Origin: Burkholderia ambifaria
GTDB taxonomy: Bacteria > Pseudomonadota > Gammaproteobacteria > Burkholderiales > Burkholderiaceae
Assembly (NCBI RefSeq): GCF_001443045.1
Contig: NZ_LKPJ01000003.1
Location: forward strand, 287,935 to 351,934
Direction: 5' to 3'
DNA length: 64,000 nt
Positions 1-9,213 of the stretch are shown here, one piece after another; the stretch's first letter is position 1, and each line of letters opens with the position of its first letter. The notes beneath the pieces were generated by a model. It ran no database searches and had not been told where the DNA came from. It was given only the letters and a program-made list of their open reading frames with translations. The position numbers and the translations under genes were made by a program.

Positions 1-1
1 C

Positions 2-208
2 AACGGCGCGTCGTCGAAGACGCTGCTGAGCGTCGTCGACCCGCAGACCTACGCCGCCCACAACATCGACATCGACGATCCCGAGTGGATCGACGCCCAT
101 GCGCAAAACGATCATCAGATCAGCAAGCTCGTCAGCTACCTCGACCAACCGCAACTCTCGCTGCGCGTCGCCATCGACGCCTTCCGCGAAGCGTTCATCG
201 GAGGCTGA
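2..208 (+). CDS. C-terminal fragment of a T6SS-associated protein, probably TagF (ImpM family)
   Basis: An open frame enters at the left edge and ends at TGA 206-208. About 68 residues are visible, beginning NGASSKTLLSVVDP and ending AFREAFIGG. It stops 4 bases before the next gene and its last codons supply that gene's GGAGG ribosome-binding site, so the two are co-transcribed. I do not recognise the protein from this tail alone. The TagF call rests on position: in Burkholderia T6SS clusters of this type a tagF-like gene lies between tssM and the OmpA-like gene. TagF is known elsewhere as a post-translational repressor of T6SS assembly. The N-terminal part is outside the window, so the identity is tentative. 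Confidence 0.4.
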   Translation, partial: NGASSKTLLSVVDPQTYAAHNIDIDDPEWIDAHAQNDHQISKLVSYLDQPQLSLRVAIDAFREAFIGG

Positions 209-212
209 CGGG

Positions 213-1166
213 ATGCAACGCACGATTCACGTCCGCCGCCGCGCACGCTTGTCGCCCTTCGTTGCAGTCCTCGTCGCCGCCGGCCTCGTCGCTAGCGGCG
301 CGGCCTGCGCACAGAACACGGGCGGCGCGACCGTCACGCCGGTCGGCAACGGCACGGTCGCGGCCGCCGCCCTGCCCGCGAACACGAACCCCGGCACCGC
401 GCCGGCCACGGCGTCCGGCACGGTCGTGCACGGCACGGCCGGCACGATCACGCCGCCGCCCGCGAACGCGACGCCCGGCCAGGTGGTGGTCGGCGGCAAG
501 GTGCCCGACGAGGCGACCAAGGCCGCCGTGCTACAGAAGCTGCGCGACACCTACGGCGCGGCGAACGTGGTCGACCAGATCGAGGTCGGCGATGTCGCGA
601 CGCCGCCGAACTGGAGCGCGAACGTGCAGAAGCTGCTCGGCGCGCAGCTCAAGCAGATCAGCAAGGGCCAGTTGAAGATCAACGGCACGCAGATCGAGAT
701 GAAGGGCGAGGTGCACAACGAAGCGCAGCGCCAGCAGCTCGCGAGCGACATGGCGAACACGCTGAATCCGACGTACACGATCAAGAACGGGCTGCGCGTG
801 TCGGCATCCGAGCAGGGCGTGCTCGACCAGACGCTCGCTAACCGGACGATCGAGTTCGAGACGGGCAGCGCGACGCTCACGCCGCAAGGCAAGCAGATTC
901 TCGACCAGATGGCGGCCGCGTTGTCGAAGATGCAGAACCGCACGGTCGACATCATCGGCCACACCGACAACTCGGGGAACCGGACGTCGAACATCGCGCT
1001 GAGCCAGGCACGCGCGGATGCGGTGAAGGGTTACCTGATCACGAAGAGCATTCTGCCGCAGCAGATGACGACGACGGGTGTCGGGCCGGATCAGCCGATC
1101 GCGCCGAACGACACGGCGGATGGGCGCGCGCGGAATCGACGGATCGAGTTCCGGGTGGGGCAGTAA
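213..1166 (+). CDS. tagN: OmpA-family T6SS-associated protein, TagN type
   Basis: A 317-residue exported protein. It has an N-terminal signal peptide (hydrophobic run about residues 14-30 ending in ACA-QN), then a low-complexity Ala/Pro/Thr linker. A central BON-like region follows (GQVVVGGKVPDEATK onward), and then a C-terminal OmpA/Pal peptidoglycan-binding domain with the hallmarks GHTDNSG and RARNRRIEF. Such proteins anchor the T6SS envelope complex to peptidoglycan, which matters here because the TssL in this cluster has no peptidoglycan-binding extension. ATG 213 is chosen because it follows the GGAGG at 200-204 and opens the signal peptide; an upstream in-frame start would overlap the previous gene. 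A terminator follows at once. The cysteine in GAAC is not in a good lipobox, so cleavage by signal peptidase I is more likely. Confidence 0.8.
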   Translation: MQRTIHVRRRARLSPFVAVLVAAGLVASGAACAQNTGGATVTPVGNGTVAAAALPANTNPGTAPATASGTVVHGTAGTITPPPANATPGQVVVGGKVPDEATKAAVLQKLRDTYGAANVVDQIEVGDVATPPNWSANVQKLLGAQLKQISKGQLKINGTQIEMKGEVHNEAQRQQLASDMANTLNPTYTIKNGLRVSASEQGVLDQTLANRTIEFETGSATLTPQGKQILDQMAAALSKMQNRTVDIIGHTDNSGNRTSNIALSQARADAVKGYLITKSILPQQMTTTGVGPDQPIAPNDTADGRARNRRIEFRVGQ

Positions 1167-1206
1167 CGGAGGCGTGCCGCTCCGCGCGGAGCGGCCGGCA
1201 GGCAAC

Positions 1207-1235
1207 GGGCGGCGGCAGTCATGCGCCGCCCTTTT
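1207..1235 (+). terminator. Rho-independent terminator after the tagF-tagN pair
   Basis: Stem GGGCGGCG (1207-1214) pairs with CGCCGCCC (1224-1231), with a 9-base loop and then TTTT. It lies between the convergent tagN-type gene and tssA. Confidence 0.75.
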
Positions 1236-1239
1236 GCGT

Positions 1240-2361
1240 TTACGACTGCTCGTCGGGCCTCACCCCGAGCAGCTCGCGGATATGCGACAGCGACCCGTCG
1301 TCCTTCACGACGCTCTCGAGCCACTTGTGCAGCGGCATGTCGGCCCATTCGGCGGCCTTGTCCGCGAGATACGCGACCGGGCTGTGCGGCTCGGTCTGGC
1401 GGAAGTAACGTGCGACCGCACGCAGCTGGTCGACGGCCTGCGCACGGTTCTGGATGCCGGCGATCATGTGCGTCACCGGCGGACGCGGAGCGGTCTGCGA
1501 CTGCACTTGGGTCTCCTCGGTGTGGAACGTGTCGCCGAAGCTCGGCTCGATGCGCTCGGGCTGGGCCTGCGGTGCCGACGGCGCATGCGGCGCGCTGCCC
1601 GTATAGCCCTGCTCGCGCGCAAAGCGCTCGGCGAGCCGGTACACGGTCTCGAACGCGTCACGCGTCTGCCGGAAGCTCGGCGCCGAATCGCCCGCGCGTT
1701 CGACGAGCCGTTCCTCGAACGCGTCGAGCGCAAACTCGAACACCTTCAGGTTCGCGAGCAGCGCCGTGTAGAACGCGATCGGCGTCACGCGCCGCGACGC
1801 ATCGATCTGCTCGACCGACGGCTTGCCGCGCGCGATGTCGTCCGCGTGTTCGGGGTCGCGCTTCACGGCCTGCGCCACATGCTGCGCGACTTCCCAGTCG
1901 AGCGTGGTGAACGCGTTCGACGCGCCTTCCGTCACGGGAATGCCGCGCAGCAGCTCGGCCGTGCGACCGGACAGCCATGCGACGTTGCCGAGCCGGTATT
2001 CGACGTCGTCGCCTTCGGGCAGCGGATGCACGGTGTCCCAGTAGTCGCGGCACAGGCCTTCCAGCAGCGCATAGCCTTCGGTGAGGCCGATGATGCCGTC
2101 CTCGAGCGCGAGCGCCTCGGTCAGCCACACGGCGAGCCGCAGGTCCTTGGTGCGCGTGCGCAGCAGTTCGCCCGCGTGATCGACGACGAAGCCCCAGTCG
2201 GCCTCCTTGATCTCGGTCACCCACTCGCCCTGGTCGAGCGTCGGATCGTCATAGCGCCGCGCGTCCTGGATCGCGTCGAATTCGTTCGAGAACAGCAGGT
2301 CGTCGCCGCTGGGTGATGCATCGCTGATCGGCGTCAGCAGCTCGGGGAGATTGATCGGCAT
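1240..2361 (-). CDS. tssA: Type VI secretion protein TssA (ImpA N-terminal family)
   Basis: A 373-residue cytoplasmic T6SS component. TssA proteins organise baseplate and sheath assembly and cap the growing tail. The first 130 residues show the ImpA N-terminal pattern: PINLPELLTPISDASPSGDD, then the conserved stretch around DWGFVVDHAGELL and CRDYWDTVHPLPEGDD. The remainder is a linker rich in Pro/Gln/Glu and a C-terminal helical part ending in HKWLESVVKDDGSL. It is the last gene of the long minus-strand tss operon, 39 bases downstream of tssH. The C-terminus fits the shorter TssA class without a large VasJ-type extension. Confidence 0.92.
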   Translation of the reverse strand: MPINLPELLTPISDASPSGDDLLFSNEFDAIQDARRYDDPTLDQGEWVTEIKEADWGFVVDHAGELLRTRTKDLRLAVWLTEALALEDGIIGLTEGYALLEGLCRDYWDTVHPLPEGDDVEYRLGNVAWLSGRTAELLRGIPVTEGASNAFTTLDWEVAQHVAQAVKRDPEHADDIARGKPSVEQIDASRRVTPIAFYTALLANLKVFEFALDAFEERLVERAGDSAPSFRQTRDAFETVYRLAERFAREQGYTGSAPHAPSAPQAQPERIEPSFGDTFHTEETQVQSQTAPRPPVTHMIAGIQNRAQAVDQLRAVARYFRQTEPHSPVAYLADKAAEWADMPLHKWLESVVKDDGSLSHIRELLGVRPDEQS

Positions 2362-2400
2362 GGTTCGGTCAGTTCATCAATGCGGGTTGCGCGGCCGCGC

Positions 2401-5070
2401 TCATTCGACGGTGTACGCGAATTCGCCGGCCTCGTCCGCGCGCACCGCGATGCGCGCGATGGCCGCGCCGTCGGCGATCCGCCCGAGCACGTGGCCCGCG
2501 ATCTCCGGCAGCAGCGTGCCGTTCAGGATATGGTCGACGTTGCGGGCGCCCGAATCGACCTCGGTGCAGCGCGCGAGCACCGCATCGACGAGCGATTCGT
2601 CCCATTCGAACGCGGCCTTGTGGTTCGCTTCGATGCGACGGCGGATCCGTTCGAGCTTCAGCTCGATGATCTCGGCCAGCACGTCGTCGGAAATCGGGTA
2701 GTACGGCACGACCTTCATCCGGCCGAGAAACGCCGGCTTGAACGTCTTGTACAACTGCGGACGCAGCGCCTCGGCGAGCGCGTCCGGATCGGGCAGCTCC
2801 TCCGCCGGCTTGTTCAGGCACGCCTGCATCACCGCGGCCGACCCGACGTTCGACGTCAGGATGATCAGCGTGTTGCGGAAGTCGATCTCGCGCCCTTCGG
2901 CGTCGTCCATCGTGCCCTTGTCGAACACCTGGAAGAACATCTCGAGCACGTCCGGGTGCGCCTTCTCGACCTCGTCGAGCAGCACGACGGAATACGGGTT
3001 GCGGCGCACGGCCTCGGTCAGCACGCCACCCTCGCCATAGCCGACGTAGCCCGGCGGCGAACCCTTCAGGCCCGACACGCTGTGCGCTTCCTGGTACTCG
3101 CTCATGTTGATCGTGACCATCTTGCGCTCGCCGCCGTACAGGATGTCGGCCAGCGCGAGCGCCGTCTCGGTCTTGCCGACGCCCGACGGCCCGACGAACA
3201 TGAACACGCCGCGTGGCTTGTTTGGATCCTCGAGGTTCGCGGTCGCGGTACGCACGCGCTGCGCGATCGCGTCCAGCGCATGATCCTGGCCGATCACGCG
3301 TGCAGTGAGCAGCGGCTGCAGGTTCAGCACGGTGTCGATCTCGTCCTTCACCATCCGGCCGAGCGGAATGCCCGTCCACGCGGCGACGATCTCGGCGACC
3401 ACATGGCCGTCGACCTGCAGCGGCACCATCGGCTCGCCGCCCTGCAGCGCATGCAGCGCCGCGACGCGTTCGGCCAGTTTCTCGCGCGTGGCCGGCACGT
3501 CGACCGGCTCGCCGTCTTCCGACGGGCCGCGTGCCTTGTCGAGCGTGTCGCGCAGTTCGGTGATCTCGGCGACGATCGCGCGCTCGGCTTCATAGCGCGC
3601 CTCGTCCTCGGTCAATTGCGCGAGCGCCGTGTCGCGGGCGCCGCACAGCTCGCCGAGTCGCTCGTCGTGCGACGCGCCGCCCGCCGCTTCGCGCTCCAGC
3701 GACGCGATTTCCGCGTCGATGCGCTCGATGCGCTTCTTCGTGTCGTCGATCGCCGCCGGCGTCGCGCTGTGCGCGAGCGCGACCTTCGCGCACGCGGTGT
3801 CGAGCACGCTGATCGCCTTGTCCGGCAGCTGACGGCCGCTGATGTAGCGATGCGACAGGCGTACGGCCTCGGTGATCGCATCGTCGAGGATCCGCACGTT
3901 GAAGTGCTTCTCCATCAGGCCGGACATCCCGCGCAGCATCGCGGCCGCGAGCGGCTCGCTCGGCTCCTCGACCTTCACGACCTGGAAGCGCCGCGCGAGC
4001 GCCGCATCCTTCTCGAAGTACTTCTTGTATTCGCTCCACGTCGTCGCGGCGATCGTGCGCAGCTCGCCGCGCGCGAGCGCCGGCTTCAGCAGGTTTGCCG
4101 CGTCGTTCTGGCCGGCCTGGCCGCCCGCGCCGATGATGGTGTGCGCCTCGTCGATGAACAGGATGATCGGATGCGCGCTCTTCTTCACCTCGTCGATCAC
4201 GCTCTTCAGGCGGTTCTCGAACTCGCCCTTCACGCTCGCGCCGGCCTGCAGCAGGCCCATGTCGAGCACGTGCAGCGCGACGCCGGAGAGCGGCGGCGGC
4301 ACGTCGTCGGCCGCGATCCGCAGCGCGAGGCCCTCGACGACCGCCGTTTTGCCGACGCCGGCCTCGCCGGTCATGATCGGGTTGTTCTGGCGGCGGCGCA
4401 TCAGGATGTCGATCGCCTGGCGGATCTCCGCTTCGCGGCCGATCACCGGGTCGATCTTGCCGTCGCGTGCGCGCTGCGTGAGGTTGGTCGTGTACGTGTC
4501 GAGCGCGGGCGTCTTCGACGGGCCGGCCGCGGGCGCGGCGCCGTCAGCGGCCGACGCAACGTCGTCGCCTTCCACCTCCGCCTGGCGCGGCTCGGCCTCG
4601 CTCGAGCCGGCCATGATCTCGTCGAACTTGTGCTTCAGGTCCGTCACGTTCATTTCCGCGAACTGCGACGACATGCGCTGCGCGAACTGCGCGAGATCGG
4701 GTGCGGTCAGCAGCGCGAGCAGCAGGTGCCCCGAGCGGATGCGGCCGAGCTGCGAATCGAGCGATGCGATCAGCCACGCCTGTTCGAACAGCGCGATCAA
4801 GTGCACGGAGAACACCGGCGTGCGCGTATTGCCCGTCTTCAGGCGCGTGAGTTCGCGCTCGAGATCGGCACGCAGCGCATGCGGATCGACGCGGCTGGCG
4901 CGCAGCGCGAGCGGCAGGTCGCCCGTCGCTTCGTCCAGCAGCGCAAGGAACAAGTGCTCCAGATCGACCTCGTAATGGCCGCGCGCCAGGCACGCGCTCG
5001 CCGCCCGCTCGGTCGCGTGCCGACACAGCGGGTTCAGTTTCGTGATCAGGGTCTTCAGGGGCGTGCTCAT
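2401..5070 (-). CDS. tssH: Type VI secretion ATPase TssH (ClpV), AAA+ chaperone
   Basis: An 889-residue Hsp100-class AAA+ ATPase that recognises contracted TssB/TssC sheaths and disassembles them for reuse. The N-domain (residues 1-150) carries the ClpV sheath-binding helix region. The first Walker A is GEAGVGKT at 235-242, with the Walker B region ILFIDEAHTIIGAGG. A middle coiled-coil region follows (about 460-560). The second AAA+ domain has GPSGVGKT near 627-634 and VVLLDEVEKAHPD, and the C-terminus has a D2-small domain. The start at 5070 (MSTPLKTLITKLNP) is the first methionine after the tssG stop codon and gives the usual ClpV length. It sits between tssG and tssA in the operon. Confidence 0.96.
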   Translation of the reverse strand: MSTPLKTLITKLNPLCRHATERAASACLARGHYEVDLEHLFLALLDEATGDLPLALRASRVDPHALRADLERELTRLKTGNTRTPVFSVHLIALFEQAWLIASLDSQLGRIRSGHLLLALLTAPDLAQFAQRMSSQFAEMNVTDLKHKFDEIMAGSSEAEPRQAEVEGDDVASAADGAAPAAGPSKTPALDTYTTNLTQRARDGKIDPVIGREAEIRQAIDILMRRRQNNPIMTGEAGVGKTAVVEGLALRIAADDVPPPLSGVALHVLDMGLLQAGASVKGEFENRLKSVIDEVKKSAHPIILFIDEAHTIIGAGGQAGQNDAANLLKPALARGELRTIAATTWSEYKKYFEKDAALARRFQVVKVEEPSEPLAAAMLRGMSGLMEKHFNVRILDDAITEAVRLSHRYISGRQLPDKAISVLDTACAKVALAHSATPAAIDDTKKRIERIDAEIASLEREAAGGASHDERLGELCGARDTALAQLTEDEARYEAERAIVAEITELRDTLDKARGPSEDGEPVDVPATREKLAERVAALHALQGGEPMVPLQVDGHVVAEIVAAWTGIPLGRMVKDEIDTVLNLQPLLTARVIGQDHALDAIAQRVRTATANLEDPNKPRGVFMFVGPSGVGKTETALALADILYGGERKMVTINMSEYQEAHSVSGLKGSPPGYVGYGEGGVLTEAVRRNPYSVVLLDEVEKAHPDVLEMFFQVFDKGTMDDAEGREIDFRNTLIILTSNVGSAAVMQACLNKPAEELPDPDALAEALRPQLYKTFKPAFLGRMKVVPYYPISDDVLAEIIELKLERIRRRIEANHKAAFEWDESLVDAVLARCTEVDSGARNVDHILNGTLLPEIAGHVLGRIADGAAIARIAVRADEAGEFAYTVE

Positions 5071-5114
5071 GGCGTCGATCTCAGGTTCGATTGCGTCTTT
5101 GTTGTCGTTCGGAA

Positions 5115-6215
5115 TCAGTGAATCACATGCAGTTCGTAGCGTGCATCCGACCGGTCGTCGACCGCGTCGCGTGTGCAAAGGAACGCGTCCCAGCCGAGCC
5201 GCGAGCCCGCGCCGAGCACGCTCGCGCCGACCTCGATGCGCTTCAGCACGAGCTTCACCTCGTATTCGAGCGTGACGCCGGCGAGCAGCGTCAGCATCCG
5301 CTCGAGCGCGACGGCCTGCGCGCCGCCGGGCAGGAACGCCTCGTAGTCGCGCTTGGACAGCGGGCCGACGACGATCCGCGCGCGCATGTCGCGCTGCCAC
5401 ACCCGTTCGCCGACGAGCGCCGTCGCGCCGAGCACCGCGTTGACCTCGCCGAGCACGCTGAGCTGGTCAGGCGGCACGTCGTACCACTTGCCGACGAACT
5501 GGTCGATCTTCACCGGCACGCGGAAGTAATCGGACAGCGTGCGCTGCAGGTACGCGGCCGACATCGGCCGGTGCCGCGCGGCGAGCGCGTAGCCGGCGAC
5601 GGCCTCGTCGAGCACGCCGCCCGCGCCGGCCGCGAGGCTGTCGCGGACCTCGTCGCTCGGCACCCCGGCGATCGCGAGCAGCAGCGGCAGGTAGCGCTCG
5701 TCGCGATCGAGTTCGTAATGGAACGGCAGCCGGTATTTTTTCCACGCCGCGTAGAACAGCGCGGTCGCGCGGTTCGAGAACACGTCGAAGAACGCGCGGG
5801 CCGCGTGGTCGCGCTTCAGGTGCTCGCGCGCGACGATCTGCTCGGTGTAGTGCAGCGGCAGCGCGCCCTGCCCGCCAAGCAGCCCGAAGAACGCGGGCGT
5901 CAGCTCGACGTGGCCGAGCTCGCCGGCCGCGAGCGCGGCGCCGCGCTCCTCGCCCGAATCGAGCAGCGTGCCGCCATCGTCGAACGAGCGGGCGCCTTCG
6001 ATCTCGCTCGGCGGGAAGCCGAGCGACAGCGTGTTGCGGAATTCGATGCGCTGCGCGACGACGTCACCCTGCCGCCAAGCGCCCGGCGCATCTGACGCCT
6101 GCCGCGCGAACAGCCCTTCGAGCACGCGCACCGCCTGGAAGAACTCGAAGCGGTGCGGCTCGTCGAGCAGCGCGTCGACTACGCCAGGATCGATTCGCCG
6201 GTTCGGGGCTTGCAT
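5115..6215 (-). CDS. tssG: Type VI secretion baseplate protein TssG
   Basis: A 366-residue baseplate wedge protein that works with TssF, TssE and TssK. Family landmarks are HRFEFFQAVRVLEG near the N-terminus, RIEFRNTLSLGFPPSEIE, and LTPAFFGLLGGQGALPLHYTE. Start 6215 (MQAPNRRIDPGVV) is chosen because it gives the family length. It overlaps the 3' end of tssF by 37 bases, a common tssF-tssG arrangement that couples translation of wedge partners. Confidence 0.94.
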   Translation of the reverse strand: MQAPNRRIDPGVVDALLDEPHRFEFFQAVRVLEGLFARQASDAPGAWRQGDVVAQRIEFRNTLSLGFPPSEIEGARSFDDGGTLLDSGEERGAALAAGELGHVELTPAFFGLLGGQGALPLHYTEQIVAREHLKRDHAARAFFDVFSNRATALFYAAWKKYRLPFHYELDRDERYLPLLLAIAGVPSDEVRDSLAAGAGGVLDEAVAGYALAARHRPMSAAYLQRTLSDYFRVPVKIDQFVGKWYDVPPDQLSVLGEVNAVLGATALVGERVWQRDMRARIVVGPLSKRDYEAFLPGGAQAVALERMLTLLAGVTLEYEVKLVLKRIEVGASVLGAGSRLGWDAFLCTRDAVDDRSDARYELHVIH

Positions 6216-8014
6216 CGGATAATCTCCTCGCCGGTGCGCTTCGACACGACGACTAGTTGAACGAAACTGTTGAGGTGGACATACAGCCCGAAGAAGCTGT
6301 CGAGCACGCGCACGAACGACGCGAGGCTCGCGCCGACGAAGTGTTCCTCGTCGATCGTCAGGCGGATCTCGATGCCGCGCACGAAGGTCGCGAACGGCTT
6401 GCCGGGCAGCCACTGCACGGCGCCGCGCTGCTCGACGCCGGTCAGCCCGTCGATCTGACGCATCGACACGGCGGTGCGCCGCAGGTCGTACAGCGTCAGC
6501 ATTTCCTTGAGCGGCGCGAGCCCGTGCGCGACCAGCGACACGTGGTTCAGCGCGAGGTGCGACACGAGCCGCCAGTGCGCGGCACGGCCGCGCTCGAAAC
6601 GCACGCTCTGCGTCGGGCGCCGCAAGAGCGAGATGCCGCTCGTCTGCGCGCCGCCTTCCTGGAACAGGTCGCCGCCTTCGAGGCCGAACGCGAGCATCGA
6701 CGGCAGGTCGCGGTTCGTGCAGGTGAGATCGAGGCTCAGCGTGTCGGTCTGCGGCGACGTTGGCTCGAAGTCGATGTCGACGATCGAGATCTCGGTTTCG
6801 TAGCCGGGGCTCTTCTGCGCGACCCAGTCGTTGCGGCGCGCAAACCAGTAATGACCGATCCGTGCCGACTCGCCGTGATGCAGCGAATAGAACGGCCGGA
6901 ACTCGATCACCGACTCTTCATGCGCCTGCTGCCGGACGAGCTTCACCGAATCGATCGAGTACACCTCGTACGCGAACGCGCGGCGCGCTTCGGCGATCAC
7001 CGGGTACGACACGGCGCGGTGCGTGATGCGAATCGGCTCGCCGTGCTGGCGGAACAGGTTGACGATCGGCGTGCAGAACAGCCGGAAGTGGCTCGCCGTC
7101 AGCAGTTCGAGCAGCCGCGCGACGTGCGAATCGCTGCGCACGTCCTGCAGCACGAGATGCAGCGTCGCGCGCTGGCAGCGGCCCGTCGCGCGTGCGATCG
7201 CCGCGATGTCGAAGTCGACGAAATCGAACTTGTCGGAGAACGCAAAGTATTCGGTGAGCAGGCGATACGCGGGGTGCGACTTCGCCGGATAGTCGATCAG
7301 CGCGTCGTCCTCGTCGAAGCCGGCGTGCGCGATCGGTAGCTTGCGCAACGCGGTCCAGCGGCCGTTGCGTTCGGGCTCGACATACGCGCCGAGCACGTTG
7401 ACGAACAGGCAGTCGGTCAGCGCGGCGACGAACGACTGTTCGCCGTGCAGGTGCGCGCGCAGCGTCGGCAGCTTCAGTGCGCCGAGATCGAGCTGCGCGG
7501 CGAGCGACTCGAATGTGATCGAGATCACGCCCGTCGCGTTGGACGGCAGCACTGTCGCGCTCGGCGCGAGCGCGACCGGCGTGTAGCGCGCTTCCGAAAT
7601 GCGGATCGGCGCGAGCGTCACGTCATAGGCGGTGCGAAACCGGCACTGCACGCCACGGATCGGACGGCTCTTCAGTTCAGTGCCACGATCGATCACGACC
7701 GGTTCGGTCTGCTGGCCGGGCGAAGCTGGCGTGAACTGCGCGATCGAGCACGACGGGAACGGCCGCAGGTAGTGCGGATACAGCACTTCCAGCAGCGCTT
7801 CGGTGAATTCCGGGTAATCGTCGTCGAGCTTCTTGTTGATCCGCGCGCCGAGCAGCGCGAACGACTCGATCATCCGCTCGACGTGCGGATCCTCGCAGTG
7901 CTCGCCGGACAACGCGAGCCGCGCGGCGATCTTCGGATAGCGTTCGGCGAAATCTCGCGAATAGCGCCGCAAAAACGATAATTCGCGCTCGTAATACGGC
8001 AGCAATTCTTCCAT
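6179..8014 (-). CDS. tssF: Type VI secretion baseplate protein TssF
   Basis: A 611-residue protein of the VasA/ImpG family, a structural subunit of the T6SS baseplate wedge. The N-terminus MEELLPYYERELSFLRRYSR and the following region with EDPHVERMIESFALLGARI are characteristic. The central LYPHYLRPFPSCSIAQF and the C-terminal QLVVVSKRTGEEIIRC are also family features. It lies downstream of tssE in the operon and overlaps tssG by 37 bases. Confidence 0.95.
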   Translation of the reverse strand: MEELLPYYERELSFLRRYSRDFAERYPKIAARLALSGEHCEDPHVERMIESFALLGARINKKLDDDYPEFTEALLEVLYPHYLRPFPSCSIAQFTPASPGQQTEPVVIDRGTELKSRPIRGVQCRFRTAYDVTLAPIRISEARYTPVALAPSATVLPSNATGVISITFESLAAQLDLGALKLPTLRAHLHGEQSFVAALTDCLFVNVLGAYVEPERNGRWTALRKLPIAHAGFDEDDALIDYPAKSHPAYRLLTEYFAFSDKFDFVDFDIAAIARATGRCQRATLHLVLQDVRSDSHVARLLELLTASHFRLFCTPIVNLFRQHGEPIRITHRAVSYPVIAEARRAFAYEVYSIDSVKLVRQQAHEESVIEFRPFYSLHHGESARIGHYWFARRNDWVAQKSPGYETEISIVDIDFEPTSPQTDTLSLDLTCTNRDLPSMLAFGLEGGDLFQEGGAQTSGISLLRRPTQSVRFERGRAAHWRLVSHLALNHVSLVAHGLAPLKEMLTLYDLRRTAVSMRQIDGLTGVEQRGAVQWLPGKPFATFVRGIEIRLTIDEEHFVGASLASFVRVLDSFFGLYVHLNSFVQLVVVSKRTGEEIIRCKPRTGESILA

Positions 8015-8091
8015 CGACGACCCCGAACCTCAATATTTCCTGCCGGACCCTGATCCACCACCGGGCGGTCCGGCCCGCTCGGCGGCTTGAT

Positions 8092-8577
8092 TTACAGCAT
8101 TCTTGCAGCGCGTGCGCGCGTGACTGAATACTGCAGCGTCGACGGCTGCAGCATCGCGTCGAAACTGACCGGCTCCTCGGCCGGATGCACGACGAGCAGC
8201 GCCTGGATTGCGAAGTAAAGCGCGTTGGTCGACTGCTCGTTCAGCTCGAACGTCACCTGCACCTGCTGCAGTCGCGGCTCGTGGCGCGCGATGGCCTGCT
8301 GGATCGACTTGCAGATGAACGCGCGATCGTAGTGACTCGCGAGGCTCAGCCCCGCGAAATCGTTCAGCCCGTAGGTCAGCACCGACTTCTGGCATTCCGG
8401 CAGTGCGGCCAGCTCGATTTCGGTGTGCGCGATACGGGTATTGAGGATCGCCTCGACGTCGCGGGCGACCGTGTTCTTGAGCTCGTCCAGCGACAGTTGC
8501 CGCATCGCGGCCGAGGCCGGCAGGTGCGGTTCATCGTCGAACAGCTTGTCGAGAAAACTGGGTTCGAATCGTTTCAT
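8092..8577 (-). CDS. tssE: Type VI secretion baseplate protein TssE (gp25-like)
   Basis: A 161-residue homologue of phage T4 gp25, a lysozyme-like-fold baseplate subunit that nucleates sheath polymerisation. The gp25-type core is visible as ARDVEAILNTR, the start of the core helix-turn, followed by SVLTYGLNDFAGLS and the C-terminal strand region. Start 8577 (MKRFEPSFLDKLFDDEPH) matches the family N-terminus. Upstream reading in the same frame would run back into the hcp gene. It is followed by tssF after a 77-base gap. Confidence 0.92.
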   Translation of the reverse strand: MKRFEPSFLDKLFDDEPHLPASAAMRQLSLDELKNTVARDVEAILNTRIAHTEIELAALPECQKSVLTYGLNDFAGLSLASHYDRAFICKSIQQAIARHEPRLQQVQVTFELNEQSTNALYFAIQALLVVHPAEEPVSFDAMLQPSTLQYSVTRARAARML

Positions 8578-8639
8578 CGGCCGGCGTACACAGCGAAAAC
8601 GGCAACGGGACGCGACGCGCCCCGTTGCCGCAACCGACG

Positions 8640-9143
8640 TTAGACCGCGTAGGTCTTGTCGTTCTTCGTCAGGCTCCAGGCGCCCTGCGTGTTGCCGCCC
8701 TGGTTGCCGCCGATCTTCTGCTGGGTCTGCTTCCACTGCACGGCCGCGTACTTCAGCGAGAACGTCTCGAGCGGCAGACCTTCTTCGCGGACGCTCGGCG
8801 CGATGCTCGAGATGATCACGTACTTGAGCTTCACTTCCAGGTACTGCACGCGCTTGCCTTCACCGTCTGCGCGCGAGAAATGGACCGTCACTTCATCGAA
8901 CGTGGTGCCGCCCGAAGCGTGTTGGTACAGCAGCGGGCTCGACGAATCGATTTCCTTCGTGAAAATCATGTCGCCGTGCTCGCAGCGCGTCATCGTGTGA
9001 CCGCCTGCGGTCGATGCGGTTGCCGAACGCGGTTGAACGATCGAGTGATCCCACGATTTCAGCTCGATCCAGCCCTGGTGGTCCTTGTCCGCGGACTCGC
9101 CCTTCACCGCGGGACTACCAAACTGCAAGTGCATATGTAACAT
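8640..9143 (-). CDS. hcp: Hcp (TssD), inner tube protein
   Basis: A 167-residue Hcp that forms the hexameric rings of the inner tube expelled during sheath contraction. Recognisable blocks are KDHQGWIELKSWDHS, CEHGDMIFTKEIDSSSP and YLEVKLKYVIISSI. Start 9143 (MLHMHLQFGS) is preferred. A second methionine at 9134 is possible and would remove three residues. It stands between tssC and tssE. As the most heavily needed subunit it may be expressed above the rest of the operon, though no separate promoter is obvious. Confidence 0.95.
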   Translation of the reverse strand: MLHMHLQFGSPAVKGESADKDHQGWIELKSWDHSIVQPRSATASTAGGHTMTRCEHGDMIFTKEIDSSSPLLYQHASGGTTFDEVTVHFSRADGEGKRVQYLEVKLKYVIISSIAPSVREEGLPLETFSLKYAAVQWKQTQQKIGGNQGGNTQGAWSLTKNDKTYAV

Positions 9144-9213
9144 GGCCCTTCGACTCCCCAAAGAGGTGGTTTTAACGTCCTACCCAGGCGGCCCGCCCGG
9201 GCGATTTGCTCGC

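Noticed and set aside
2380-5121. A long plus-strand open frame (about 913 residues) opposite tssH
   Set aside because: It is the antisense shadow of a high-GC gene. It is rich in Arg/His/Ala with no family motif, whereas the minus strand encodes an unmistakable ClpV.
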